This document shows, piece by piece, positions 13,066 through 26,423 of a DNA stretch of 64,000 nt (positions within the stretch are counted from its first letter, which is position 1; each line of letters opens with the position of its first letter). The stretch spans positions 35,575,885 to 35,639,884 of the forward strand of contig NC_091557.1 of NCBI RefSeq assembly GCF_042767895.1, in the 5' to 3' direction. The translations under genes and the position numbers were made by a program. Origin of the DNA: Penaeus vannamei (lineage: Eukaryota > Arthropoda > Malacostraca > Decapoda > Penaeidae). The notes below the pieces were generated by a model. That model saw only the letters and a list, made by a program, of their open reading frames with translations. It had not been told where the DNA came from and made no database searches.

Positions 13066-13626
13066 AAACTTAGGAACCAAGATACTCAACACGCCATCGG
13101 AATCTCATAGTGCCCAAAAATTAAGAATACATAGCTTACATTCATTCACATTCATTGATTAAAAAAATCCTGTCACGACCTCCATGTCCACTTTGCCTGG
13201 GAAGTTGAAACGTCGACAAAAACTTTTCATGGACTTGAAATCGCCCTCTTCCTTTTCCACTCGACCTTCCACCACCACCTGATTGCCTTCCACTCTGACC
13301 TTAACGTCTCCACTCTTGAAGTCTTGGGCATCCAATACCACCTGGATATGAGATCATTTTGAATTACTCGAAAGCAGTAATTTTAGTTATCGTTTTATTA
13401 CGTTCTCGCACAGGTGTAAAGCCACTCGTGAGGTCATTCATGGCTTTGGTTTCTCCCCACATATCAAGGATTAGTTCGACAGCTGTCTCAAAGTACTTCT
13501 GGATATCCCCAAAGAAAGAATCATGGAAGAAAAGTTCCTTCTCGGCTATGGGGAAAGGGGAATCTCTTTGCATTCGGAAGCCTCCCCAATTTTCTGTTCA
13601 TGAGAGACAGAATTATCGTTCTCCAT
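13066..13626 (-). pseudogene. Degenerate two-exon sHSP pseudogene
   Basis: The MEN-type start is at 13624-13626. A 1-bp deletion shortly afterwards (gagattcccctttcc versus gaggattcacttctcc) shifts the frame. The motif region LFFHDSFFGDIQKYF is recognisable, but the end of exon 1 and most of the intron are deleted. The ACD starts near 13345 (VLDAQDFKSGDVKV) and reads to FPGKVDMEVVTG. About 60 bp of unrelated sequence then precedes the isolated SDGVL-type C-terminal codons near 13069-13105. Multiple lesions make it non-functional. Confidence 0.85.
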
Positions 13627-13674
13627 CTTGGCCATTGGTTTTCAGAGAAGATATAACCAGGTAATATTGTGATT

Positions 13675-14078
13675 ATGTTGCTGTCGGAACTCCTCGTCTT
13701 GCTCGTCCAGACAACTTGTCAGGACCAGCAGGACAGAGGCCGCTTTCAGAACCTCCAAGACCCTCGCTGCCCAGAATGGAACCAGCTCGTAAGTAGAGAT
13801 TCACTCATTTATCATACCGGTGTCTTTAGTTTACACACTGCATAGATTTTGTAACTCCTGTGATGCATATTTAACTTACCTGCAACTGACAAACACAAAG
13901 ATATCCTTTAAGAACATCAATAAAGGGCCATAAAACTATTCATCAATGTCTTGTGGTTGCCTGCAACTGTCATTGTTTACATGCAAATGCTATTGTGACG
14001 TCATCTCATCCTGTTCGCTCAGCTCCGCAGGAGGGCAAGATACACGAGATGGACACCTTGTTCAGGACAAGAAAGTAG
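13675..14078 (+). other. Possible two-exon secreted-peptide gene (weak)
   Basis: ATG at 13675 opens MLLSELLVLLVQTTCQ, a signal-peptide-like stretch, followed by residues ending DPRCPEWNQL, up to a perfect donor CTC|GTAAGT at 13788. An acceptor CAG at 14028-14030 leads in frame to EGKIHEMDTLFRTRK and TAG (14076-14078). The product would be 53 aa. It lies in extra DNA between the pseudogene body and its promoter relic. No homologue recognised; the open frames could be chance. Confidence 0.2.
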
Positions 14079-14164
14079 AGGCTTCGAACGGTCAAAACAT
14101 CTTGTCTAACTTCTTTGGACGAGCAGGACGAGGAATTCCGAACGCAGCATTCGAACTGTGTTTA

Positions 14165-14260
14165 CCGAAGGCGTTGTGCTTTCCGTTGTATTTAGCTAGA
14201 GGTGGAAGCGGAGACTTATGTGGCAGGAATTAGTTCTGCGCCCACATTCCACCTGCATTT
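14165..14260 (-). promoter_or_regulatory. Promoter relic of the degenerate sHSP copy
   Basis: Resembles the array promoters (ttccgttgta, agaggtggaag, cttatgtggc, gcgcccacattccacct). It sits about 540 bp from its pseudogene ATG, where intact copies have about 130 bp, because extra DNA intervenes. Confidence 0.6.
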
Positions 14261-14979
14261 GAACACGCGATTGTGCCTGGTGACTCTCTTCAGTTAAATC
14301 ACAAATATTAAATGTTAAGATTAAGTAGGCTGCTGTCCGATGAGATTAGCTGTGGCAGGATAGCTTTATATAATCTTTATACCTACCTCTTTTGTAGAAA
14401 AAGGAATGAATGAAAATATCTTTGGATATGAAGTTATCCACTCTCATTCATACCTTCTGCATTTGCCGCAATGATATCCGAAGACCTTCCAATAGAGGCA
14501 GCTAACTGCTCACTCTACCATGACTCTACGGAATGTACCCACTGAGAGAATGTTCATATAATGAACACAGTATCTTTGTCTGCGAATGCTGTTGCACTAA
14601 TTTAAACTCATGCTTCTACAATAACCATAAAGTTTCGCACTCGCATTCTGTCACTTAATAAAGATTTGGTTGATGGTTCTCACAAAACATTTGTATTATT
14701 TTCGAAAATGAATTATAGAAGACAGGATGTTTCAGCTGGGAGATATTAACGTTGCAGTCCGAACTTCAGATGACATGACTGATATTCTTCAAAGTTTGCT
14801 AAAAGAAAGGTGTTGAATAAGAAAAAGATCCATCACGTGCAGGCAAAGACTACGTAACCAAAGGCAGCTGGCAAAGAACCAGTTCTATTTCGAACCACTG
14901 AACAGTTCAAGAGGCAAAATATGCAAGCCAATTGTAAACAAACATTGATCCATTCTATGAATGGAATTCTTCCATTCAA

Positions 14980-15560
<581 letters not shown>

Positions 15561-15699
15561 ACTGCATGTATAATAATATGTTTGTGTGTGAATAGTATAG
15601 AATTAATCACATAAGGCCTTACAGCTTGCATTTATGCATGTGAATACACGGAGAGTATTATATCCCTATTTTTTTCACATAAGTATTCAAACATTGTGA

Positions 15700-15813
15700 A
15701 GGAGTTCCTGCACTCTTCCTTTTCCACTCGACCCTCCATCACCACGTGTTTGCTATCCTCCACTTTGACTTTGACGTCTCCAACCTTAGAGTCATGTATA
15801 TCAACACAACCTA
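15700..15813 (-). pseudogene. Fragment of an sHSP ACD exon
   Basis: Begins at an acceptor-like AG and reads VDIHDSKVGDVKVKVEDSK...EGRVEKEE, then degenerates. A 1-bp deletion near the start (gttgtgttgatatac versus gttgtactggatgttc) breaks the frame. Exon 1 and the rest of the ACD are missing. Confidence 0.8.
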
Positions 15814-15957
15814 CGCATAAAATCAATGTAAATTATATTTTCTATTGTCAATGTATTTTTTTCTACATTGTATAAATTATTTTTTCTGATGTTTTATTAC
15901 ATGTAGATGCACGAATAATTGCCAATGCATATACAAGCCAGACACATAAACACACAC

Positions 15958-16485
<528 letters not shown>

Positions 16486-16705
16486 TTTATTAATCTATAT
16501 ACTTATCATCTATATGCACTTATACACTCGTGCAACATTCAAAATTAATACCATACTGTGCAAGTGTAGGGTAATACGTAAACGAGTCAGTTATTTGAAT
16601 AACCTCATTCACTTTATTAATTTAGTCTGTTTTAAAAATTAAGAATACATAACTCACAGATTATAATTCTTACAATTACATACATTAATGAAACATGTCC
16701 CTGTT

Positions 16706-17383
16706 TCACGCTTTCTCTATAACCTTAGGAGCCGTGATAGTCAACACGCCATCGGAAGACATTGCGGAAGTCACGGCCTCCATGTCCACTTTGCCTGGGA
16801 AGTTGAAATGTCGACAGAAGCTTTTCATGGACTTGAAGTCGCCCTCTTCCTTTTCCACTCGACCTTCCACTACCACCTGATTGTCTTCCACTCTGACCTT
16901 AACGTCTCCACTCTTGAAGTCATGAACATCCAGTACAACCTGTATATAAAATCAGTTCAGGATAGTAATTTTTCTAGTACTTTCCTTCTCATTTAAATTT
17001 GCGCAATTGTCTTAATAAGTCGTCTGCTTGATTCAAATTATTCTAGAAAAGTAGTGCTATCGTGAATCTGAATAGTTCATTTGTCTAACCTTGTGATTCT
17101 GGTCGTCTTCGCTGAAGGCCATGACTTGGTTCTCCTGCTGCAAATTGCGGTCTCTTACACGTCTGTAGCTACTCATCAGATCACTCACGGATTTGGCTTC
17201 TCCCCAAGAATCCAGCATTTGGTCGATGGCTGTCTCAAAGTGCTTCCGAATATCCTCGAAGAAGGAATCGTGGAAGAAAAGTCCCTTCTCAGCAATGGGG
17301 AGAAGTGAATCCTCTTTGCCTTTGGGAGATTCTCCAGTCGTCGCTTCGTGAGACACAGTATTTTCGTTCTCCATTTTGGTCAT
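16706..17383 (-). CDS. Two-exon small heat shock protein, copy m1 (divergent)
   Basis: Exon 1 17090-17374 (MEN start; a second in-frame ATG at 17383 adds MTK) and exon 2 16706-16939; phase-0 GT-AG intron; 172-175 aa. Family plan for the array: exon 1 carries LLPIAEKGLFFHDSFFEDIRKHF and an amphipathic helix ending SSYRRVRDRN, then QQENQVMAFSEDDQNHK. Exon 2 is the entire ACD (strands VVLDVHDF, DVKVRVED, QVVVEGRV, SFCR.F, then SSDGVLTI). There is no C-terminal IXI motif. This copy is the most distinct: residues 3-20 differ (ENTVSHEATTGESPKGK), the tail is VIEKA instead of IPQAA, and CRHF replaces CRRF. The Arg matching alphaB-crystallin R120 is kept. Inferred cytosolic holdase. The upstream HSE is degraded. 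Confidence 0.9.
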
Positions 17384-17503
17384 ATTGTAATAAAAGCAAC
17401 GTGGAGTGATATAGTAAGTGGTAGTGTTGTAGAGAAAGCTGCAGTTTAGTTTGTTCTCTGAAGGACTAGCGGCTCGTTGTGTGTTGCAGGAAAGGTGCTG
17501 AGG

Positions 17504-17605
17504 CTTTTATGTGTCTCGAGTTGGTTGTGTGCCCACTTTCCTGCTTGGTTTGGAGACGCGCTTATGGCCCGCTTGGCGACTATCTAGATAATCTTGAACT
17601 TTCTA
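17504..17605 (-). promoter_or_regulatory. Promoter of copy m1, HSE degraded
   Basis: TATA-like CATAAAAG (minus strand) at 17504-17511. The upstream site at about 17590-17605 (atcttgaactttctag) is a decayed version of the HSE seen in other copies. Confidence 0.5.
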
Positions 17606-18206
17606 GTTTTAATTTTCTCTTTCTTCTTCTATGAATATATGTGTATAAAATATGTATGTATATACACAATCCTAGAATATATAATCATTTTGACTTTTCT
17701 GCTCCTTTAATCACTATCTCCCTTTTTCCTCTCCTTGTGCTCTCATTCTTTCTCACTATCATTATCTGCAGGGCTTGTTATCTATGTTTTCCGCATGTTA
17801 AAAGTTATGAAACTATTCGCGCGTGTGGTTATATATGTATATTTATACACACACACGCACATTTATATGTGTGAGTGTGTGTATGCGTGTAAAGCTCATG
17901 TGTATTATGAAAAAATGAATAATCAACAATTAATCATATATATCTGAAGATATGACAGCCATTAGAGGCATATTGAATTCCTAATAAATTCTAATGATTT
18001 CATTTCAAAGTGTACACGTACGTACGTATAAATACAAGACACTGTTGAGATGAAGTTTTCATTGCCTACTTATGATGGCCCGACCTTATCCCACATACTT
18101 AACAGATAAACCTCTATGGTCATTATTTATATATACATAACACATACGCGCTCTAACGCACACACACACACGCACGCACACATAAGTACACTCATATATA
18201 GAGATA

Positions 18207-18256
<50 letters not shown>

Positions 18257-19400
18257 ATACAATAAAGCACACACATAGGTACACACAAATACAAAATGCG
18301 CACTTTTGACGAGAAACGCGAGCAAGCCATGGTTTGGTTTGGTTTGCTTCGCCTTGCCGAATTCGTCAAACACAGACCCAACTTCCAGCTTGCTATCAAT
18401 GTAAACAAACGACCGCAATGCGAGATGGTGAGTGACAGAATTATTCGCAGAAGAGAACAGTGGATGCTGTTAGTAATGTTAGTGATATTACCGACGAAGA
18501 AATCATTTTTTGTCGTGGTTTTACATTTACTGAAGAAGATAAACGAATTTCAAAATATCTTATACATATTGCGTAGCACAAAAGTTATGAAAAAAAGAAA
18601 TAATCGTCCACACACTTTATAGCAAATCTAAAAGGATAATATCTACCATTCATAACAAAGATGGGTCTTTCAACTGCGACTTTAGAATGGAAATAACATC
18701 GGTAAATAAAAACGCACTTTGTATTATGGTTTTCCCAGGAAAGCCATAATACAGTTATAAATAGCTTGAACTTCTGGTAGATAAAACAACTTGCTAGCAT
18801 ATTTCATAATCTATTGGCGACAAAATAAGTAAATCATTACGAGAATTTCATCGTTGTCATTCATTTCCGTCGGTCACGTTGTCGGTTTGTTTACTGTTGT
18901 GACGTCATGAAAGTGTAGCAGAGGAAGTTTGAAAATGTTTGGTTACGAAACCAGACCAAGATATCTGACAAGAAGGATGTTTCGAGAATTGTCAAAATTC
19001 TTGAATTATCTTACGGTCAAAAATGCGCCTGAACACACACAAACATTCTTTGTGTGTATTGGTGTGAGGACAATATAAGTACAGATATGTATATGTACAA
19101 ACGCGCGCACGGAAACACACATAAACACACATGTACATTTAGAGAGATAGAAAGATGATTATAACATACCATATGTATATGTGTGTATACATTTCAAGTA
19201 CTTCCTACTTAGGTAACCATCTGTTATCAAAACATTTTAGCAAAAAGGGAAGGCAAGAAAAGTCGTATATGTAAACAAATACAATTTATTCATAAAATAA
19301 CAAAATCATTATTTATTTTAACATTATCAAAAATAACAATAAATAGCTCCTTAAACACATTGTCTTTAAGATTAGATTACAGTTCCAGTTAATGAAATAT
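17606..19400. other. Spacer containing the conserved ~140-bp noncoding block
   Basis: TA-rich tract at about 18165-18255, then the block at about 18300-18435 that recurs upstream of many copies (see findings). A B-type 3' flank of the next sHSP fragment follows. No gene supported. Confidence 0.65.
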
Positions 19401-19406
19401 GTTTTC

Positions 19407-19620
19407 CTATGCTGCCTGTGGAATCTTCGGAGCCGTGACAGTCAACACGCCATCGGAAGACATTGCGGAAGTCACGGCCTCCATGTCCACTTTGCCTGGG
19501 AAGTTGAAACGTCGACAGAAGCTTTTCATGGACTTGAAGTCGCCCTCTTCCTTTTCCACTCGACCTTCCACCACCACCTGATTATCTTCCACTCTGACCT
19601 TAACGTCTCCACTCTTGAAG

Positions 19621-19622
<2 letters not shown>
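19407..19622 (-). pseudogene. ACD-exon fragment truncated by (TA)n
   Basis: Reads from DFKSGDVKV through PKIPQAA and stop with no lesions, and its coding sequence appears identical to intact copies. A (TA)n tract starts inside the DVHDF codons, so the acceptor, intron, exon 1 and promoter are all missing. It is either a real microsatellite-mediated deletion or a collapsed assembly. Confidence 0.85.
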
Positions 19623-20310
<688 letters not shown>

Positions 20311-20599
20311 TGTTTGTCAAATGTATTAATGGAAATATATACATTTTAATTCATTTGTTGTTGTTAGATTCGCTAGCTATTTCATTGAAAAATAATTATG
20401 AGAGCACAGGTCATAGTAATCGGAAGTGAACCCTTCTTTCCGAAGAGCCATCTATTATGAAAACTATGTTGCAATAAACAATAAATTGTTTTAATAAGTT
20501 GGCATTAAAGGAAGGCAAACAAAACTAATCTATTATAATATATATATACTTTAACATTATCCAAAACAACAATAATGAGTTAATCTAACTTACATTATC

Positions 20600-20900
20600 T
20601 TAAAATTAGATTATAATTTCAGCAAATGAAATGTGCTTTTTATGCTACTTGTGGTATCATCTATTTGGCCATCGTTTTCGAAGAACCATCAGCTATGCAA
20701 TCTTTGCAACAGCTCGGTAGACCATTAGTCGTTTCTACTAGTATTTTCAAAAGATAATGATGAAAGCACAGGTCACAACAGTTGGAAGCAGTGATTTCAC
20801 TTTGCATTTGGTACTGTTATTTTTCTTCAAGAGATTCGAAGAACCATCTGTTATGCAATTTATCCGGCAGTCGGCAGGAAGGCAAGGAAAGTCAAACACG
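20600..20900 (-). pseudogene. 3'-end relic of a lost sHSP gene in an A-type flank
   Basis: The stretch at about 20625-20670 (atgaaatgtgctttttatgctacttgtggtatcatct) matches the last codons, stop and early 3' UTR of the array genes in minus orientation. The adjoining ttcgaagaaccatctgttatgcaat repeats are the A-type spacer. Confidence 0.5.
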
Positions 20901-21029
20901 CATATGAAGAAATACAATTTATTTAAAGAAAACTAATCTTATTCATTTGAACATTACCAAACATAATTAGTTATTAAGCATACATCGACTTTAAGATTAG
21001 ATTACAATCACAGTTAATGAAATGTCTTC

Positions 21030-21759
21030 TTATGCTGCCTGTGGAACCTTCGGAGCCGTGACAGTCAACACGCCATCGGAAGACATTGCGGAAGTCACGG
21101 CCTCCATGTCCACTTTGCCTGGGAAGTTGAAACGTCGACAGAAGCTTTTCATGGACTTGAAGTCGCCCTCTTCCTTTTCCACTCGACCTTCCACCACCAC
21201 CTGATTATCTTCCACTCTGACCTTAACGTCTCCACTATTGAAGTCATGAACATCCAGTACAACCTGTATATGATATTGAGTAGTATTTACTTTTCTAATT
21301 TTTCCCTTTGCACTGTAATTATAATTGAAATCTAAATATTCTATTTCCTTTACTTGGATAACTACTGAAGAAAAATTCAATTTGAAGTTTCTGTAACTTC
21401 TTTCTTCTATTCATTTAAATAAATATCAAAATTAGTGAGTGTGATCCATATGGATTTTAGATTGTAGAACTAACCTTATGATTGTGGTCGTCTTCGCTGA
21501 AGGCCATGACTTGGTTCTCCTGCTGCATATTGCGGTCTCTTACACGTCTGTAACTACTCATCAGATCACTCACGGATTTGGCTTCTCCCCAAATGTCCAG
21601 CATTTGGTCGATGGCTGTCTCAAAGTGCTTCCGAATATCCTCGAAGAAGGAATCGTGGAAGAAGAGTCCCTTCTCAGCAATGGGGAGAAGTGAATCCTCT
21701 TTGCATTCGGGAGCTTCTAGTTTCTGTTCAGCAAGGGAGGTAGTAGTTTTGTTCTCCAT
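21030..21759 (-). CDS. Two-exon small heat shock protein, copy m2
   Basis: Exon 1 21475-21759, exon 2 21030-21263, 172 aa. Differences from the consensus: MENKTTTSLAEQKLE start, LDIWGE, DRNMQQ, HDFNSGD (Lys to Asn, shared with the pseudogene at 26.4 kb), tail PKVPQAA. Splice sites intact. Confidence 0.93.
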
Positions 21760-21888
21760 ATTTCTCTTTCGTTTATCGTTTCAATATGATAGAGTAAGAC
21801 TCGTGGAAATGCAGATAAAGCTACAGCTTGCTTTGTTCTCTCACCGAGTGTTGTTTCCGTTGTGTCTGGCGAGAGGCGGCTGCTGAGG

Positions 21889-21994
21889 CTTTTATGTGGC
21901 GCGAGTTGGGTGTGCGCCCACTTTCCACCTCCTTCTGGACGCATCACTATGGCACGCTTGGCATCATCCTGATTCGAAATCTTGTGAAACTTCT
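21889..21994 (-). promoter_or_regulatory. Heat-shock promoter of copy m2
   Basis: TATA CATAAAAG at 21889-21896 and HSE (plus-strand cgaaatcttgtgaaacttct) at 21975-21994. Confidence 0.65.
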
Positions 21995-21999
21995 AGTTT

Positions 22000-22197
22000 T
22001 CAACTTAGCTCAAATTATTGCTTTCGGCGAAACCTTCCGAAAAATGCCTAAATAGTAATTTTTCTTACAGGTATTTTCCATCATCTGTATGATCACTATT
22101 TATATAGAGAGACAAAAGAACACATACGCGCACTAACATACACACACACAATCGCGCACGCAGAGAAACGTATACTTTTAAATAAATAAATAAATAA

Positions 22198-22254
<57 letters not shown>

Positions 22255-23510
22255 TATAGAGATATACATATATATGTAGATCTTGAATACAAATAAGCAC
22301 ATACATACGCATACACAAATACAGAAAGTGCATTTTCGACGAGAAACGCGAGCAAGCCATGGTTTGGTTTGGTTTGCTTCGCCTTCCCGAATTCGTCAAA
22401 AACAGACCCAGCTTCCAGCTTGCTATCAATGTAAACAAACGACCGCAATACGAGATATGAGTGACAGAATCATTCGCAGAAGAAAACAGAGTGGTCTCTG
22501 TTAGTAATGTTAGTGAAATTACCGACGAAGAAATCCTTTCATGTTGTGCTTTTGCATTAAATGAAGAAGATGAACGAAATAAGAATTTCAAAATATCATC
22601 TATATATTGTTTCGCACAAAAGTAATGAAAAAAAGAAAATAAATCATCCACGCACTTTAAAGCAAGTCTAAAAGGTTATCATCTACTACTCATAACATAG
22701 ACGGGTCTTCCAAACTGCGAGTTTAGAATGGATATAACATGCGTAAATAAAAGCGCACTTCGAACATCCCAGGATAGGTATAATGCAGTTATAAATAGCT
22801 AGTACTTTTCTTCTTGAGAATAATAAAGCTATCAATATACTGCATTTAATACTTCTGGTAGGCACAAATAAAGCTTGCTAGTATATATTATCATCTATTG
22901 GCGACAAAATAAGTAAATTATCACGAGAACTTCATCGTTATCATTCATTTCTGTCGGCCATGTTGGCGGTTTCTTTATCATTATGACATCCTGAAAGTGT
23001 AGCAGACTTTTTCTTGGAGGAAGTTAAAAAAATGCTTGGTTTGGTTACGAAACCAGACCAAGATATCTGACCAAGAAGGAAGTTTCAAGACTTTTCAAGA
23101 AATCTTGAATTATCTTGCGGTCAAAAATGCGCCTCTACATACATAAACATACTTTGTGTGTATGGGTTTGAGGACAATGCAAGTATACAAATATTTATAT
23201 GTGCAACCGCTCGCGCGCACAAACACACATACACATGCATATATATAGAGAGACGGAAAGATAGAAAGACATACCATTGGTATGAATTTGAATTTGAATT
23301 TGTATATGTGTATTTCAAGTACTTCCTACCTAGGAAACCATCTGTTATCAAAACAGTTTTGCGGAAAGGGAAGGCAAGTAAAGTCATACATGTAAAGAAA
23401 TACAATTTATTTAAAAAAGAGCAAAAGCATTATCCAAAAACAACAATGAATAGTTCCTTAAGCATACATTGTCTATAAGATTAAATAATAGTTTCAGTTA
23501 ATGAAATAAG
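22000..23510. other. B-type spacer with conserved noncoding block and microsatellite
   Basis: An (AAAT)n/(TA)n tract at about 22180-22260 and the conserved ~140-bp block at about 22330-22460. Then comes the unique-looking part of the spacer (ggttacgaaaccagaccaag near 23045) and the 3' UTR of copy m3 with plus-strand tttatt polyadenylation signals near 23405. Confidence 0.65.
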
Positions 23511-23512
23511 TC

Positions 23513-24240
23513 TTATGCTGTCTGTGGAATCTTCGGAGCCGTGACAGTCAACACGCCATCGGAAGACATTGCGGAAGTCACGGCCTCCATGTCCACTTTG
23601 CCTGGGAAGTTGAAACGTCGACAGAAGCTTTTCATGGACTTGAAGTCGCCCTCTTCCTTTTCCACTCGACCTTCCACCACCACCTGATTATCTTCCACTC
23701 TGACCTTGACGTCTCCACTCTTGAAGTCATGAACATCTAGTACAACCTGTTTATAGAATCGAGTAGTTTATTTAGTTTTTGTCTTCCATTTTTATATTAC
23801 TGAATATTCAAATACTCTGTTTGCTTGACCTATATCGTTTTATTAAAGCTATTTTTCAATTTGAATATTTTTTTTAAACAAACTTCAATTTATGTAAATA
23901 AATGTTTAAATCAGTGTGTTTGCGATCCACGTAGATTTTAGATTGAAGAACTAACCTTATGATTGCGGTCGTCTTCGCTGAAGGCCATGACTTGGTTCTC
24001 CTGCTGCAAATTGCGGTCTCTTACACGTCTGTAGCTACTCATCAGATCACTCACGGATTTGGCTTCTCCCCAAGAATCCAGCATTTGGTCGATGGCTGTC
24101 TCAAAGTGCTTCCAAATATCCTCGAAGAAGGAATCGTCGAAGAAAAGTCCCTTCTCAGCGATGGGGAGAAGTGAATCCCCTTTGCATGTGGGAACTTCTG
24201 GTTTCTGGTCAGCAAGGGCGTTAGTATTTTTGTTCTCCAT
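23513..24240 (-). CDS. Two-exon small heat shock protein, copy m3
   Basis: Exon 1 23956-24240, exon 2 23513-23746, 172 aa. Copy-specific residues: ADQKPEVPTCKGD, FFDDSFF, EDIWKHF (Arg to Trp in the N-terminal motif), DDRNHK, tail PKIPQTA. Frame and splice sites intact. Confidence 0.92.
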
Positions 24241-24361
24241 ATTTATCGTTTATCACTTTAGTAAGATTGAGTACGTCTTGCGGTGATGTAGATAAAGCAA
24301 GAGCTTCCTTTCCTCAAAGAGCGTTATTTCTGTTGTGTCTAGCGAGAGGCGGCTGCTGAGG

Positions 24362-24467
24362 CTTTTATGTGGCGCGAGTTGGGTGTGCGCCCACTTTACA
24401 CCTCCATCTGGACGCGGGATCATGGCTTGCTTGGCAACATCTTGAGTCGAAATCTCGTGAAACTTCT
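24362..24467 (-). promoter_or_regulatory. Heat-shock promoter of copy m3
   Basis: TATA CATAAAAG at 24362-24369; HSE (plus-strand cgaaatctcgtgaaacttct) at 24448-24467. Confidence 0.65.
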
Positions 24468-24597
24468 AGTCCTCAAACTAAGATGAATTCATACGATCCA
24501 ATCATGCGACAAATGCTTCATTACTGGGCATTGTAATGAACTGATATTTTCCATCATCTATAAGGCATCATTTACACTGAGACACAACAAATGCATA

Positions 24598-25062
24598 CAG
24601 TGAACCCTCGCTTTTCGCGGGGGTTACGTTCCAAAATGAAGCCGTGGTAGGCGAAATCCGTGAAGTAGTAACCTTTATTTTTTTTACAATTATTATACAA
24701 TGAAATACTCTACAATACTTTGAAACCAAAGAACAAAACCTTTTACAGGACCAAGCATTTGTTTAACAAATAAAAGTACTGTATAAACGTTTTTTACAAA
24801 TAACAACTGTACTGTAAAATAATAATTTTAATCATCAATACGAACTGAATGCTTCATGGGTTTTAGAGAAAATTTGCAAACTTAAATTTGGCAAACTGTT
24901 TTACGTACATGTACATATTAAACCGTAACGTTATTGACAAACAAGCAGAGAAGAAGCGGAGAAACTGTTTAGCCAATCAGAATGCAGAACACAATGCACA
25001 ATGCAAATCCGTGAAGCAGCGAGAACGCGAAAGGTGACCCGCGTTATAGCGAGGGTTCACTG
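24598..25062 (+). mobile_element. pogo/Tigger-like MITE, copy 1
   Basis: 465-bp element with terminal inverted repeats CAGTGAACCCTCGC and GCGAGGGTTCACTG, preceded by TA; no transposase frame. TIRs of this form with a TA target are typical of pogo/Tigger-group Tc1-mariner elements. It lies about 360 bp upstream of copy m3 and is followed by (TA)n. Confidence 0.8.
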
Positions 25063-25064
25063 TG

Positions 25065-25129
<65 letters not shown>

Positions 25130-25740
25130 AACGCACACATATGTATGTATATATATGTGTAAATATTACATACCAACACACACACTCAAATATACTTTGT
25201 GTGTATATAAGGACAATATATGTATATATACACTGTATGTTTATGTACAAATGCAGACAGATATATAGATATATATAGATATATATGTATTCATATATAT
25301 AGACATAGAAATAGATATATATATATATATAAATAGATATATATATAGATATAAATATATATAGATATATAAACATACACATGTATATATACATTTATAT
25401 TTGTATATATACGTATATATCTATCTGTATGTATGTCTATATCTGCATATATATAAGTATATATAGGGATTAAATATGCATATATACAAATATGTATACA
25501 TATGTTTACACATATGTGTAAATACATACATGAATACATATATGTGTTTGTGTGTGTGTGTGCATATAAATGCACATATATACATTAGTATATGTATGGA
25601 CACACAGATACACACATGTAGACATCCATAATATATACATATAATGCCTAATACGAACACACTCGCACGCGTACACGGAGACATACATATATGTGTGTCT
25701 GTTTATCTATGTATCATTTTTTTTTATTTATGTATATACA
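25063..25740. repeat. (TA)n and degenerate TA/GATA/CA repeat field
   Basis: (TA)n at 25064-25126, then about 550 bp of degenerate ATAT/AGATAT/ACAC. A matching field, lengthened by (GT)n, follows MITE copy 2. Confidence 0.9.
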
Positions 25741-25841
25741 TACATTCAATGTGATTCATTTCATTGAAAAATAATCATGAAAGCATAGGCCATAGTAATC
25801 GGGTCAATCCTATTTACGTTTACTACAAAACAAAACTATTC

Positions 25842-25935
<94 letters not shown>

Positions 25936-26423
25936 CATGTAACATTATCCACAATAACAAAAAGGAGTTAATTTACCGTACATTTTCTTATTTCAGCTAA
26001 TGAAATATGCTTTCTCAAGCTGCCATCGTTTATATCAAGGGACACAAAGGCACAGGTCACAACAGTTGCAAATAGTGAATCATCTTTGCATTTGGTAAAG
26101 GTATTTTCCTCGAGAGTTTCGAAGAACCATCTGCTATGCAATCTCTGTGACAGCTGGTGATTTCTCTTTGCATTTGGTACTGTTGATTTTTCTTCAGTAC
26201 TTTCGGAGAACCATCTGTTATGCAATCTATGACAGTCGATGCTTTTTTCGATAAGTTCGAGAGAAAGGAAGGCAAGTAAAGTCAGACAAGCATATAGACA
26301 AATATAATTTATTAAAAAAAAGTCTTATCCTTTTAAATATTATCCTAAATAACAAGTAGTTACTTAAACATACATTGTCTTTAAGATTATGTTACAATCA
26401 CAGTTAATGATATATATGCTTTC
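25741..26423. other. A-type spacer with sHSP 3'-end relic
   Basis: Poly-A/(TA)n at 25845-25933. The relic 3' end of a lost sHSP gene (aatgaaatatgctttctcaagctgcc) is at about 25995-26030. Diverged copies of a roughly 100-170-bp unit (ttcgaagaaccatctgctatgcaatct / tttgcatttggta) follow. Confidence 0.6.

Noticed and set aside
17081..17308. Frames antisense or out of frame to exon 1 and exon 2 of every sHSP copy (for example ILVVFAEGHDLVLLLQIAVS, MASPQESSIWSMAVSK)
   Set aside because: They are shadows of highly conserved sHSP exons; the sense frames have correct splice sites, motifs and stops.
18296..18622. Reading frame MRTFDEKREQ... and its antisense MRSFVYIDSKLE..., repeated in many spacers
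   Set aside because: Copies carry 1-bp indels, lost starts and mostly amino-acid-changing differences, so neither strand is under coding constraint; retained only as a conserved noncoding block.
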